Shown piece after piece: positions 1 through 8,353 of a DNA stretch of 56,180 nucleotides; position 1 is the stretch's first letter; the number at the start of each line of letters is the position of its first letter. The notes under the pieces are model-generated. The model had not been told where the DNA came from, ran no database searches, and saw only the letters and a program-made list of their open reading frames with translations. This stretch comes from Lacrimispora sp. 210928-DFI.3.58 (GTDB lineage: Bacteria; Bacillota; Clostridia; Lachnospirales; Lachnospiraceae), in assembly GCF_020554865.1 (NCBI RefSeq), contig NZ_JAJCIC010000030.1, positions 1 through 56,180 of the forward strand. Direction: 5' to 3'. Both the position numbers and the translations under genes were made by a program.

Positions 1-36
1 AAGAAAAGTGGTGCTGGGCGTAATCAACTAGCACCA

Positions 37-78
37 ACTTTGTCTACAGTCTGAGCCGAGGTGAGAGCCTCGGCTTTT
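37..78 (+). repeat. 17-bp repeat joined to a terminator hairpin (left copy)
   Basis: The 17-mer ACTTTGTCTACAGTCTG (37-53) is followed at once by a GC-rich hairpin (55-61 pairing with 68-74) and a T run (75-78). The reverse complement of the same 17-mer lies at 56126-56142, also beside a GAGA-loop hairpin with a T run. This looks like a dispersed intergenic element fused to a rho-independent terminator. The gene it would terminate lies left of the window. A second small inverted repeat (10-15 with 30-35) precedes it. Confidence 0.6.
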
Positions 79-194
79 GTAATGCCGGATGATGCAGCAT
101 CTGTGTGATTCTTTTGACATAGCTTGATGAATCCGTAATGCTGGGGTATAATGATAGGAGGTTTTGCGGTTCAGACTGTACGGAAGAATCAGGA

Positions 195-228
195 CAAAAA
201 AATCCCTGATCTTCAAACGATCAGGGAT
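195..228 (-). terminator. Terminator of the tRNA-Pro transcript
   Basis: Read on the minus strand, a perfect 9-bp stem (202-210 with 220-228) is followed by a run of T. It sits directly downstream of the tRNA gene, as expected for a monocistronic tRNA unit. Confidence 0.8.
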
Positions 229-234
229 AAAAAA

Positions 235-308
235 TCGGAGTAACAGGATTTGAACCTGCGACCTCTCGGCCCCCAGCCGAGCGCGCTACCAAGCTACGCC
301 ATACTCCG
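235..308 (-). tRNA. tRNA-Pro (anticodon GGG)
   Basis: The minus strand folds into a full cloverleaf. The acceptor stem starts CGGAGTA and pairs with TACTCCG, the anticodon arm CTCGG/CCGAG encloses the loop CTGGGGG with anticodon GGG, and the T-arm contains GGTTCAAATCC. Position 235 gives the discriminator A and no CCA is encoded. It reads CCC and, by wobble, CCU proline codons. It has its own promoter and terminator and no tRNA neighbours in the window. Confidence 0.95.
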
Positions 309-322
309 CCTCGAACTTCTAT

Positions 323-351
323 ATTATAGCAGAGTTTTTTTGATTTGAAAA
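323..351 (-). promoter_or_regulatory. Sigma-A promoter of tRNA-Pro
   Basis: On the minus strand TTTTCA (346-351) and TATAAT (323-328) are separated by exactly 17 bp, and the -10 box is extended (TGC before TATAAT). It lies 14 bp upstream of the tRNA 5' end. Confidence 0.7.
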
Positions 352-384
352 GCCCTAATTTTGTTTTTTTAGGAGAAATTTTAC

Positions 385-1185
385 ATGACACAGACAAATC
401 CCAAGAAGAGGATCGTAAGCTTTGATCTGGATATGACCCTGTTGGATCACAAGACCTGGAAAATACCGGACAGCGCTATGAGGGCGCTTAAGTGTTTGAA
501 GGAAGACAGTGTTGTTGCGATCGCCAGCGGCAGAAATATGGACCATGAGATGAGTATTATGTATAAGGAGCTGATACAGCCGGATGCTGTTATCCATATG
601 AACGGTACGAGGGTGGAGGCAGAGGGAACGGTGCTGTATGAGCATTTGATGGATAAGGAGAGGCTGAGAGCTCTTCTGTCCTATGGGGAGAAGAACGGTA
701 TTTCTGTGGGTGTCAGCATGAATGGGCATGATTATTTTACCAACATTCCAGGGGTAGTGCTCTATGATAAGACGCGCTGGGGCATTTCAGAGCGCAGCTT
801 TCAGGATGTCTGGGAGCTTATGGATATGCCTGTGCGCACATTGGTTTACATAGGGGGACCGGAGCGGATAGAGGAGCTGGAGTCCGCATTCCCTGATTTG
901 AAATTCCCTATGTTTTCGGGACGTATGGGCGCAGATGTGGTGGAGAAGGAGGCTTCCAAGGCAGAGGGGCTGAAACGGCTGTGCGAATATTACGGGATCG
1001 CCATGGAGCAGACCGTAGCCTTTGGAGACAGCATGAATGATTATGAAATTATCCGTGAAGCAGGCATCGGGATCGCTATGGGCAATTCCTGCGGGGAATT
1101 AAAGGCAGCGGCAGATTATGTAACGGATGATATTGATAAAGACGGAGTGTGGAATGCCTGCCGGCATTTCGGACTGATAGGATAG
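385..1185 (+). CDS. HAD-superfamily hydrolase, Cof type
   Basis: This 266-residue protein is a cytoplasmic Mg-dependent phosphatase of the Cof/C2-cap branch of the HAD superfamily. The nucleophile motif DLDMTLLD (DxD near residues 15-17) is at the N-terminus and motif IV GDSMNDYEII is near residue 213. A C2-type cap lies between them, and length is normal for the family. Substrates are usually sugar phosphates or flavin/pyridoxal phosphates and cannot be read from sequence. The ATG has an AGGAG site about 10 bases upstream. The next gene starts 18 bp downstream, so co-transcription with the flavoprotein is likely. Confidence 0.9.
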   Translation: MTQTNPKKRIVSFDLDMTLLDHKTWKIPDSAMRALKCLKEDSVVAIASGRNMDHEMSIMYKELIQPDAVIHMNGTRVEAEGTVLYEHLMDKERLRALLSYGEKNGISVGVSMNGHDYFTNIPGVVLYDKTRWGISERSFQDVWELMDMPVRTLVYIGGPERIEELESAFPDLKFPMFSGRMGADVVEKEASKAEGLKRLCEYYGIAMEQTVAFGDSMNDYEIIREAGIGIAMGNSCGELKAAADYVTDDIDKDGVWNACRHFGLIG

Positions 1186-1203
1186 GAAAATGGGAGGTTA
1201 AGG

Positions 1204-2634
1204 ATGGCAAGAAAATTTGATCTGGTAATTATCGGGGGAGGCCCAGGAGGCTACACAGCGGCTCTCAAGGCAGCAGAGTTTGGAATGAAGGCAGTCGTGA
1301 TCGAGGCGAAAAAAATAGGGGGAACCTGTGTGAACCGCGGCTGCATTCCCACAAAGGCTCTTCTTCATGCCTCGAATATGTTCCACATGATGCAGAACTG
1401 TGATGAATTTGGCGTATCCACGGATTTTATTTCCTTTGATTTTGCGAAAATGCAGCGGTATAAGAGGGAAGCTGTTATAAAATACAGGGAGAGCGTGGTG
1501 CGGAATTTTGAGCGCCTTCAGGTGGAAACAGTCCACGGCACAGCCACACTCCGGCGTGACAGGACCGTGGAGGTCGAGCTGGCAGAGGGAGGAAAAGAGT
1601 TTTTCCAGGGCACTCATGTGATCATTGCCACAGGCGCTCTTCCCATTATGAGCCATATTCCGGGAGCGAATCTGCCGGGAGTCTGGGACAGTGACAGGCT
1701 GCTGGCAGCTCAGAACTGGAATTTTGACCGCCTGACGATCTTAGGAGGCGGAGTGATCGCCGTGGAGTTGGCGACGATCTTCAATAATCTGTGCGCTCAT
1801 GTGACGATCATTGAAAAGCAGAAGCATCTGATGGCACCCATGGATGACATTATGTCAATTGAATTGGAGAAGGAGCTGCGCAGGAAGGGAATTGATATTT
1901 ACTGTGACGCCACTGTGACTGAGATCCGGGAGGAAGAAAACGGCCTTTGGTGCACCATCACCCCAAATGAGGAGGGAGAGCCTGTGAAGATGCGGGCAGG
2001 ACAGGTGCTGATGGCTATTGGACGGCGTCCGAATATTACACGGCTTATGGGAAATGATGTTTCCCTTAAGATGCAGAATGGAAAGATTGCAGTATCAGAG
2101 GATTTTGAGACGAGCGAGCCGGGAGTTTATGCCATTGGCGATGTATGTACGAAGAATCAGCTGGCACATGTGGCAGCGGCCGAGGCCACCTATGTGGTGG
2201 AGAAGCTGGCGGGAAGGAATCACAGCATCCGCCTGAAGGCCGTTCCCAGCGGGATGTTTGTCTCCCTTCCCATTGTGCCCAACTGCATCTATACAAGTCC
2301 GGAGATCGCAACAGTAGGAATTACGGAGGAAGGGGCAAAGCAGGTGGGACTGAAGGTGCGCTGCGGCCATTTCTCCATGAGGGAAAATGGAAAGTCCATT
2401 ATTTCAGGAACGGAAAATGGCTTTATCCGCCTTGTATTTGAGGCGTATTCCAATACCATCGTGGGCGCGCAGATGATGTGTCCCAGGGCAACCGATATGA
2501 TCGGGGAGATCGCTATGGCCATTGCCAATGGACTCACAGCGGAGCAGATGTCCTTTGCCATGCGTGCCCATCCTACATACAATGAGGGGATCGGGCTGGC
2601 GATTCAGGATGCCATGCACCACGAACCTGTATAA
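1204..2634 (+). CDS. lpdA: Dihydrolipoyl dehydrogenase-like flavoprotein
   Basis: A 476-residue pyridine-nucleotide disulfide oxidoreductase. It has an N-terminal FAD-binding GGGPGGYTAALKAAEFG, the redox disulfide in GGTCVNRGCIPTK (residues about 40-52), a central NAD-binding GGGVIAVELATIF, the FAD-contacting YAIGDV, and a C-terminal dimerisation domain ending in the catalytic AHPTYNEG. Family members reoxidise dihydrolipoamide in 2-oxoacid dehydrogenase or glycine-cleavage complexes. No E1, E2 or glycine-cleavage gene is nearby, so this copy may serve a complex encoded elsewhere or reduce another disulfide. The GGAGG site overlaps the end of the preceding intergenic spacer. Confidence 0.9.
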   Translation: MARKFDLVIIGGGPGGYTAALKAAEFGMKAVVIEAKKIGGTCVNRGCIPTKALLHASNMFHMMQNCDEFGVSTDFISFDFAKMQRYKREAVIKYRESVVRNFERLQVETVHGTATLRRDRTVEVELAEGGKEFFQGTHVIIATGALPIMSHIPGANLPGVWDSDRLLAAQNWNFDRLTILGGGVIAVELATIFNNLCAHVTIIEKQKHLMAPMDDIMSIELEKELRRKGIDIYCDATVTEIREEENGLWCTITPNEEGEPVKMRAGQVLMAIGRRPNITRLMGNDVSLKMQNGKIAVSEDFETSEPGVYAIGDVCTKNQLAHVAAAEATYVVEKLAGRNHSIRLKAVPSGMFVSLPIVPNCIYTSPEIATVGITEEGAKQVGLKVRCGHFSMRENGKSIISGTENGFIRLVFEAYSNTIVGAQMMCPRATDMIGEIAMAIANGLTAEQMSFAMRAHPTYNEGIGLAIQDAMHHEPV

Positions 2635-2642
2635 GCCGGGTC

Positions 2643-2718
2643 ACTCAGCTTAAGAAGACTACGCTGAGTAAGTGTGGCACGTACTGCACGCAAGGGCCTG
2701 AGGGCAGACGCTGCGTGC
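2643..2718. repeat. Two intergenic inverted repeats
   Basis: The 105-bp gap between lpdA and the aminopeptidase gene contains two perfect 7-bp inverted repeats: 2643-2649 with 2663-2669, and 2686-2692 with 2712-2718. Neither is followed by a T run, so they are more likely mRNA-processing or REP-like hairpins than terminators. Confidence 0.45.
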
Positions 2719-2739
2719 TCATAACAAGGAGGAAATTTT

Positions 2740-4569
2740 ATGAATATGATTGAAGAGAGGCTGAAAAGCCTCCGCAGCCTGATGAAGGAGCGGGGGATGG
2801 ATGCCTATATGGTACCCACGGCAGACTTCCACGAGTCGGAATATGTAGGGGAGCATTTTAAATGCAGGAAATATCTGACAGGATTTACCGGATCCGCAGG
2901 CACCGCAGTGGTGACGTTGGAGGAGGCAAGGCTGTGGGTGGACGGCCGCTATTTTGTCCAGGCAGCAGGCGAGCTTTCAGGAACCTCCATTATCATGATG
3001 AAGATGGGCTGTGAGGGAGTTCCCACAGTGGAAGAATATTTGGAGGAAATATTACCGCAGAAGGGCGTTCTGGGCTTTGACGGCCGGGTAGTAAATGCCT
3101 TGGCCGGGTCAGAGCTGGAGGAGCGGCTGGAGGAAAAGGAGGTTTCCTTCTGCTGCAGCGGGGATCTGGTAGGAGCTATCTGGAAGGACAGGCCGCCGCG
3201 CTCCGCAGAGCCGGTGTGGGTGTTAGATGAGCGGTATGCAGGAAAGGCGGCGGAGGATAAGATCAGGGATGTGAGAGCCGCCATGAAGAAGGCCCATGCT
3301 ACGGTCCATGTGCTGACATCCCTGGATGATATTGCATGGCTGCTCAATATACGCGGAAATGACATTGCCTATAACCCGGTGGCGCTGGCTTATGCAGTGG
3401 TGACAATGGATAAGCTGTATCTATTTGCCAATGAACAGGCTCTTGAAAATAACGCATATCCATATTTGGATAATGATGAGAATGTGACAACCAGGGCCTA
3501 TCTGGAGGGAAAGGGAGTTACCATACTTCCTTATGAGCAGATATATGAGATGGCGGCAGAGCTCAAGGGAGAGCGCGTTCTTCTGGAGATGGGCCGGGTA
3601 AATTACTCCATTTACTGCCTGTTAAAGGAATCAAATAAGATCATCAATAAGATGAATCCCACAGCAGAGGCCAAAGCTGTGAAGAATGCGGTTGAGATCG
3701 AGAATGAGAAAAAGGCCCACGTAAAAGACGGCGTAGCAATGACAAAGTTCATCTACTGGCTGAAGAAGAATATTGGACGGATCCCCATGGATGAGATCAG
3801 CGTATCGGATTATCTGGAGGAGCTGCGAAGGCAGCAGGAGGGCTGTCTGGGACTCAGCTTTTCGACCATATCCGCATACGGAGCACATGGGGCTATGTGC
3901 CACTATTCCGCCACAGAGGAGAGCAATGTAAAGCTGGAGCCCAGGGGACTTTATCTGGTGGATTCCGGCGGACAGTATTATGAGGGAACCACAGATATCA
4001 CAAGGACCATTGCATTGGGGCCTCTCACAGATGAGGAGAAGGAGCATTTCACCCTGGTGCTCATGAGCATGCTGCGGCTGGGAAATGTGAAGTTTCTCCA
4101 TGGATGCCGGGGGCTCAGCATTGACTATGCTGCCAGAGAGGTGCTTTGGAAGCGGGGATTGAACTTTGAGCACGGTACAGGCCATGGAGTAAGCTATCTC
4201 TCCAGCGTTCATGAGCGTCCAAATGGGATCCGTTTTAAGATGGTTCCGGAGCGTCAGGACAGCGGAGTGTTTGAGGCTGGAATGATCACCTCAGACGAGC
4301 CTGGACTTTATATTGAGGGCAAGCATGGAATCCGTACAGAGAACCTGATCCTTTGCGTGGAGGATGAGAAAAATGAATATGGGCAGTTTTTGCGGTTTGA
4401 GTACCTGACCTATGTTCCGATCGATGTGGAGGCCATTGATAAGTCACTGATGACGGAGCAGGATGTGGAGTATCTGAACCAGTACCACCGGGCTGTGTAT
4501 GAGAAGATTTCTCCTTATCTGACTGCGGAGGAGGCAGAGTGGCTAAAAGGTGTGACCGCTGCTATCTAA
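2740..4569 (+). CDS. Xaa-Pro aminopeptidase (M24B family)
   Basis: A 609-residue metalloaminopeptidase that removes N-terminal residues preceding proline. The length matches the three-domain form: two creatinase-N-like domains (about 1-300), then a pita-bread catalytic domain and a short C-terminal M24 extension. Metal ligands are visible as the two Asp of DSGGQYYEGTTDITRT, the His of GTGHGVSYLSSVHE, and the Glu residues of DEPGLYIEGKHGIRTEN. No signal peptide is present, so it acts in the cytoplasm on imported peptides. A strong AAGGAGG precedes the ATG. A shared terminator separates it from the convergent prolyl-tRNA editing gene. Confidence 0.93.
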   Translation: MNMIEERLKSLRSLMKERGMDAYMVPTADFHESEYVGEHFKCRKYLTGFTGSAGTAVVTLEEARLWVDGRYFVQAAGELSGTSIIMMKMGCEGVPTVEEYLEEILPQKGVLGFDGRVVNALAGSELEERLEEKEVSFCCSGDLVGAIWKDRPPRSAEPVWVLDERYAGKAAEDKIRDVRAAMKKAHATVHVLTSLDDIAWLLNIRGNDIAYNPVALAYAVVTMDKLYLFANEQALENNAYPYLDNDENVTTRAYLEGKGVTILPYEQIYEMAAELKGERVLLEMGRVNYSIYCLLKESNKIINKMNPTAEAKAVKNAVEIENEKKAHVKDGVAMTKFIYWLKKNIGRIPMDEISVSDYLEELRRQQEGCLGLSFSTISAYGAHGAMCHYSATEESNVKLEPRGLYLVDSGGQYYEGTTDITRTIALGPLTDEEKEHFTLVLMSMLRLGNVKFLHGCRGLSIDYAAREVLWKRGLNFEHGTGHGVSYLSSVHERPNGIRFKMVPERQDSGVFEAGMITSDEPGLYIEGKHGIRTENLILCVEDEKNEYGQFLRFEYLTYVPIDVEAIDKSLMTEQDVEYLNQYHRAVYEKISPYLTAEEAEWLKGVTAAI

Positions 4570-4584
4570 TGACCAAACTATATA

Positions 4585-4643
4585 CGCCGGAATCGGATAT
4601 GCCTGCTGCAAAAGAGCGGCAGGCGGTCAGATTCCGGCGTGTT
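4585..4643. terminator. Bidirectional terminator
   Basis: A perfect 10-bp inverted repeat (4585-4594 with 4630-4639) encloses an additional GC-rich inner hairpin and is followed by TGTTTTA on the plus strand. It lies between two convergent genes. Confidence 0.65.
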
Positions 4644-5240
4644 TTATGCTTCTGTATAGGGAAGGTCAACTAAAGTGTAGGGATGGCCGATGGCCGGAAG
4701 GATCTTGTCCAGCAGATCCCTTGTGCGCAGCCTCAGACTGGAGGTGTTGATGCAGGGATGACATCCGATGTATTCGTGGTTTTCCAGGACATCCTTGTCG
4801 ATCAGCAAACGTACGCGGTGCTCCTTGTCATTCATGAGTCCGAGAACGCTGACAGAGCCGGGAGTGATGTCAAGGAATTGCTCCATAAATTCCGCTTCAG
4901 CAAAGGAAAGACGGGCGCTTCCGATCTGTTTGGAGAGAATGGCTGTCTTGAATTTTTTGTTTCCCGGCATCATGAGAAGATAAAAGTCGGTCTTTTGAGC
5001 ATTTCTCAGAAACAGATTTTTACAGATTTCGATTCCCAGAAGCTTGTCCACCTCGTGGCAGGCCTCAATGGTGGGCATAGCGTCGTGGTCCAGGCGCTGG
5101 TAGGGAACATGGAGGGAATCCAGCAGGTCATAGGTGCGTATTTCCTTCTCCGGACGTCCTGAGATATCTGAGGGGCGTCCGGTGTAAAGAGTCCGGTCAA
5201 TATAGCAGGTCTGGTTATCTGGTATGGGATGTGTGGTCAT
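4644..5240 (-). CDS. Prolyl-tRNA editing protein (YbaK/ProX family)
   Basis: A 198-residue protein of the YbaK / ProRS-INS superfamily, of the free-standing ProX/PrdX type. Relatives hydrolyse mischarged aminoacyl-tRNA-Pro, usually Ala-tRNA-Pro. The conserved lysine of the editing site lies in GNKKF (about residue 94), and the substrate-pocket GCHPCINTSSL loop is near residue 160. It is encoded convergently to an Xaa-Pro aminopeptidase and about 4.3 kb from a tRNA-Pro gene. It could act on another mischarged tRNA, since specificity differs among subfamilies. Confidence 0.88.
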   Translation of the reverse strand: MTTHPIPDNQTCYIDRTLYTGRPSDISGRPEKEIRTYDLLDSLHVPYQRLDHDAMPTIEACHEVDKLLGIEICKNLFLRNAQKTDFYLLMMPGNKKFKTAILSKQIGSARLSFAEAEFMEQFLDITPGSVSVLGLMNDKEHRVRLLIDKDVLENHEYIGCHPCINTSSLRLRTRDLLDKILPAIGHPYTLVDLPYTEA

Positions 5241-5363
5241 GTGCAGTACCTCGTTTGGAAAGTGTTTTAAACTGGGTGCAGTTCTTTTTATTTACACATT
5301 ATATAGGATATATGGTAAAATGTCCACGTGGATATCATTTTCAGAGGAAAGAGAACATAAAAA

Positions 5364-6581
5364 ATGGAATATTTCAATAATAGAAAAGAGAAAAAGGGCA
5401 GTGTGAAAAATGAGGCTTCAGGGAGAAACGGGAAGGGGCAGGGACTATGCCCGGTAAGCCAGCTGTGCGGCGGCTGCCAGATGCTGGACCTGGAGTATGA
5501 GAAGCAGCTTCGCTTGAAGCAGAAGCAGGTGGAGGAGCTGTTAAAGGGTTTATGTCCGGTAAAGTCCATCATAGGAATGGAGAATCCCTTTCATTACCGC
5601 AACAAAGTGCATGCCGTGTTCTCCCAGGACAGGAGGGGCAATACGGTTTCCGGAATTTACCAGGAAAACAGCCATATTGTAGTTCCGGTGGACAAGTGCA
5701 TGATCGAGGACGAGAAGGCGGATGAGATCATCGTCACGATCAGGGGAATGCTGAAATCCTTTAAAATACGCCCCTACAATGAGGATACAGGCTATGGGCT
5801 TCTGCGCCATGTGCTGGTGCGCCGGGGCTTTCAGACCGGGGAGATCATGGTGGTTCTGGTAACGGCATCCCCTGTATTTCCCTCCAAACACAATTTTGTG
5901 AAGGCGCTTCGGGAGAAGCACCCGGAGATCACCACTATTATCCAGAACATCAACAGCAGAGGCACCAGCATGGTGCTGGGAGAGCGGGAGCAGGTGCTGT
6001 ACGGGAAGGGATACATTGTGGATGAACTGTGCGGCTGCAGGTTCCGGATTTCCTCGCGTTCCTTTTATCAGGTGAATCCGGTGCAGACAGAGCGGCTTTA
6101 TGGCAAGGCTCTGGAGCTGGCCGGGCTGACCGGAAAAGAGACGGTAGTGGATGCCTACTGCGGGATTGGGACAATCGGTATTATTGCCAGCCGTCATGCA
6201 GGCCGCGTCATAGGCGTGGAGCTGAACCAGGACGCAGTGAAGGACGCCATCAGCAATGGTAAGCTGAATGGGACAAAGAATATCCAGTTCTACTGCAATG
6301 ACGCCGGAAGGTTTCTTGTGAATATGGCTGCCCGCGGAGAGAAAGCCGACATTGTGATCATGGATCCCCCCAGAAGTGGAAGTACGGAGGCTTTTATGAG
6401 TTCGATTGGAAAGATGGGGGCAGAAAAGGTGGTGTATGTCTCCTGTAATCCGGAGACATTGGCCAGGGACCTGAGATTTATGAAGAAGCTGGGGTATAAA
6501 GCGGTGGAGGGATGGGCGGTGGATATGTTTCCGGCGACTGCTCATGTGGAGACTGTGTGCCTCTTAAGCCGCATAAAATAA
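5364..6581 (+). CDS. rlmD: 23S rRNA (uracil-C5)-methyltransferase, RlmD/TrmA family
   Basis: A 405-residue SAM-dependent RNA methyltransferase. Near the N-terminus CGGCQMLDLEYEKQL supplies part of the [4Fe-4S] cluster. The Rossmann SAM motif is VDAYCGIGTIGI (about residue 264), followed by DPPRSG, and the catalytic cysteine lies in YVSCNPETLARD. The family methylates C5 of uridine in 23S rRNA or tRNA. The N-terminal TRAM domain found in many RlmD proteins is absent, as in shorter clostridial paralogues. The start is uncertain: ATG 5364 has a weak RBS, and GTG 5403 behind AAAGGG is an alternative. Confidence 0.88.
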   Translation: MEYFNNRKEKKGSVKNEASGRNGKGQGLCPVSQLCGGCQMLDLEYEKQLRLKQKQVEELLKGLCPVKSIIGMENPFHYRNKVHAVFSQDRRGNTVSGIYQENSHIVVPVDKCMIEDEKADEIIVTIRGMLKSFKIRPYNEDTGYGLLRHVLVRRGFQTGEIMVVLVTASPVFPSKHNFVKALREKHPEITTIIQNINSRGTSMVLGEREQVLYGKGYIVDELCGCRFRISSRSFYQVNPVQTERLYGKALELAGLTGKETVVDAYCGIGTIGIIASRHAGRVIGVELNQDAVKDAISNGKLNGTKNIQFYCNDAGRFLVNMAARGEKADIVIMDPPRSGSTEAFMSSIGKMGAEKVVYVSCNPETLARDLRFMKKLGYKAVEGWAVDMFPATAHVETVCLLSRIK

Positions 6582-6927
6582 GGGTTTATGAGGATTTTTT
6601 AAAGCCAAAAAGTGGGCGGTGACAACCTTTTGACAACCCTTTTTTGAGAAGTTGTCAAAGGGAGGCCGCCTTTTCAAATATATCCACACTGCGGGAGGCC
6701 ATGGTATCCGTGGCAAGGAAATTCAGGAAGAGGCCGGGGACAAACGATGGAAGAGTTCCATTCTGTCTCCTGGTGTGTACACTATACTCGAAGTAAAAGC
6801 CGGACAGGGGTCTAAGACCGGGATTGGTTTTATTTCGTTGGATTTTGTGCAAAAGCGATAACGGAATAACGGATCGTTATTGAGCCTGCGGGCATGGGGA
6901 TAATTCCTGATGTTTGCAGGTTTTTTG
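6582..6927. other. Intergenic stretch with two terminator-like hairpins and no convincing gene
   Basis: Directly after the methyltransferase, ggcgg/tgacaac (6615-6626) pairs with gttgtca/ccgcc (6651-6657, 6666-6670) and is followed by TTTT: a plausible terminator. A second hairpin, cctgc (6885-6889) with gcagg (6916-6920), is followed by TTTTTT. A short perfect inverted repeat, aataacg/cgttatt, lies at 6865-6881. Overlapping 65-69-codon ORFs exist on both strands between 6652 and 6861. Neither has a good RBS or a recognisable domain, so I do not call a gene. The composition suggests the remnant of a mobile or decayed element. Confidence 0.5.
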
Positions 6928-6956
6928 TTTACGAAAAAATTTCTAACTGATATAAT
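6928..6956 (+). promoter_or_regulatory. Sigma-A promoter of the WYL regulator
   Basis: TTTACG (6928-6933) and a perfect TATAAT (6951-6956) are separated by 17 bp, about 60 bp before the regulator start codon. Confidence 0.7.
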
Positions 6957-6958
6957 AA

Positions 6959-6980
6959 ACATGACATACAGCTGTCGTGT
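6959..6980. promoter_or_regulatory. Operator-like inverted repeat at the WYL promoter
   Basis: ACATGACA (6959-6966) and TGTCGTGT (6973-6980) form an inverted repeat with 7 of 8 positions matching, across a 6-bp centre. It begins 3 bp after the -10 box and covers the expected transcription start, a position suited to repression, most simply by the adjacent regulator itself. Confidence 0.45.
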
Positions 6981-7016
6981 TGAGCTTGCTATGATATTAA
7001 CGGAGCGTGAGAGATT

Positions 7017-7928
7017 ATGAAGATAGACAGGCTGATAGGAATATTGTCGATCTTACTGCAGGAAGAGAAGACAACGGCTCCTGAACTGGCAGAAAGATTT
7101 GAGGTGTCCCGCAGGACAATAAACCGGGATATTGAAGATCTCTGCAAGGCCGGGATTCCTATAAAGACTGCCCAGGGTACCGGTGGTGGAATCAGCATTA
7201 TGGACGGATACCGCATGGACAGAACGGTCCTGACATCAAAGGATATGCAGATGATCCTTGCGGGGCTTAGGAGTCTGGATAGCGTAAGCGGAAGCAGCTA
7301 CTATGGTCAGCTAATGGAGAAGATCCAGACCGGATCATCGGATTTCCTCAGTGGAAGGGATTTCATGCTGATTAATCTGTCGTCATGGTATAAGGACTCT
7401 CTTGCACCAAAGATTGAAGTAATCCAGAGCGCAATAGAGAACAGGCATCTTGTGGAGTTCAAGTATTATGCTCCATCGGGAGAAAGCAGAAGGACGATAG
7501 AACCATATTATCTGGTTTTCCAATGGTCAAGCTGGTATGTATGGGGATGGTGTTTGAAACGTGAGGATTACAGGCTGTTCAAGCTGAACCGTATGGACAG
7601 AGTTGCAGAAATGGGGAAAGATTTTGTTTGTCGGAATGTACCTATGCCGGATCTGTCAAATGAGAAGATATTTCCGGGCTGCATAAAGGTGAAGGCTCTT
7701 TTTGCACCGGATATGAAATGGCGGCTGGTTGAAGAGTTTGGTCCGCATTGTTTCACGGAAGCGGATGATGGAAGGCTGCTTTTTTCGGCAGAATATACGG
7801 ATATGGATAACCTTGTGACATGGCTTATGACATTTGGGTCAAAGGCTGAAGTATTGGAGCCGGTTGAGGTGCGGAACATTATCCGCAGGAATGCGGAAGA
7901 AACATTACAGATTTACATGGAGGATTAG
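7017..7928 (+). CDS. DeoR/YafY-type transcriptional regulator with WYL domain
   Basis: A 303-residue cytoplasmic regulator. Residues 1-60 form a winged helix-turn-helix (TAPELAERFEVSRRTINRDI). After a linker, the WYL domain starts near residue 140 (LVEFKYYAPSGESRRTIEPY) and includes the WYVWGWCLKRED strand and the FKLNRMD segment that inspired the family name. WYL domains bind nucleic-acid or small-molecule ligands and switch DNA binding. The gene heads a run of VOC, broken GyrI-like, YoaP-type acetyltransferase and TfoX-N genes, with 4 bp to the VOC gene, and probably controls them. An inverted repeat at its own promoter suggests autoregulation. Confidence 0.9.
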   Translation: MKIDRLIGILSILLQEEKTTAPELAERFEVSRRTINRDIEDLCKAGIPIKTAQGTGGGISIMDGYRMDRTVLTSKDMQMILAGLRSLDSVSGSSYYGQLMEKIQTGSSDFLSGRDFMLINLSSWYKDSLAPKIEVIQSAIENRHLVEFKYYAPSGESRRTIEPYYLVFQWSSWYVWGWCLKREDYRLFKLNRMDRVAEMGKDFVCRNVPMPDLSNEKIFPGCIKVKALFAPDMKWRLVEEFGPHCFTEADDGRLLFSAEYTDMDNLVTWLMTFGSKAEVLEPVEVRNIIRRNAEETLQIYMED

Positions 7929-7932
7929 GATA

Positions 7933-8352
7933 ATGAGATTAGATGGCTTTGGATTATTTGTTGAGGATATGGCAAAGATGATCCGTTTTTACAGGGACGT
8001 TCTTGGATTTGAGATTAAGGAAGAAGAGGATGCGTCAAATGTTTATCTTGTGAAGGACGGAACATTGTTCCTTTTGTATGGCAGGAGAGACTTTGAGAAG
8101 ATGACAAGACGGAGATATGAATATATCAAGGGACTGAATGGTCATTTTGAAATGGCGTTATATGTCGATACATTTGCTGAGGTTGATGAGGCGTATAAGA
8201 AGGCTGTAGAAAATGGTGCGGCATCAGTGCTTCCGCCGGAGCTGGAACCCTGGGGACAGAGAACCTGCTATATCGCGGATCCGGAAGGAAATCTGATAGA
8301 GATCGGTTCATGGAACAAGCCTTATGAAGAGAAGGATCTGACGGTGGGATAA
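7933..8352 (+). CDS. VOC-family (glyoxalase/bleomycin-resistance-like) protein
   Basis: A 139-residue protein with two beta-alpha-beta-beta-beta modules of the vicinal-oxygen-chelate fold. Visible marks are the opening GLFVEDMAKMIRFYRDVLGF, the central HFEMALYVD and the terminal ADPEGNLIEI with the metal-ligand glutamate. Members isomerise, cleave or bind small molecules at a divalent metal; the substrate cannot be assigned. The ATG at 7933 follows GGAGGATTAG 4 bp after the regulator stop. A longer in-frame extension to 7834 lies wholly within the upstream gene and is not used. Confidence 0.85.
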   Translation: MRLDGFGLFVEDMAKMIRFYRDVLGFEIKEEEDASNVYLVKDGTLFLLYGRRDFEKMTRRRYEYIKGLNGHFEMALYVDTFAEVDEAYKKAVENGAASVLPPELEPWGQRTCYIADPEGNLIEIGSWNKPYEEKDLTVG

Positions 8353-8353
8353 A

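Noticed and set aside
235..5240. Functional proline cluster (tRNA-Pro, Xaa-Pro aminopeptidase, prolyl-tRNA editing)
   Set aside because: The genes are on different strands with separate promoters and terminators, so proximity is probably chance.
5550..6545. 331-codon minus-strand ORF inside the RNA methyltransferase gene
   Set aside because: It is antisense to a clear RlmD/TrmA-family gene and is of shadow composition.
6652..6861. Overlapping 65-69-codon ORFs after the methyltransferase
   Set aside because: There is no RBS, no recognisable domain and no strand preference, and the region begins inside a terminator hairpin.
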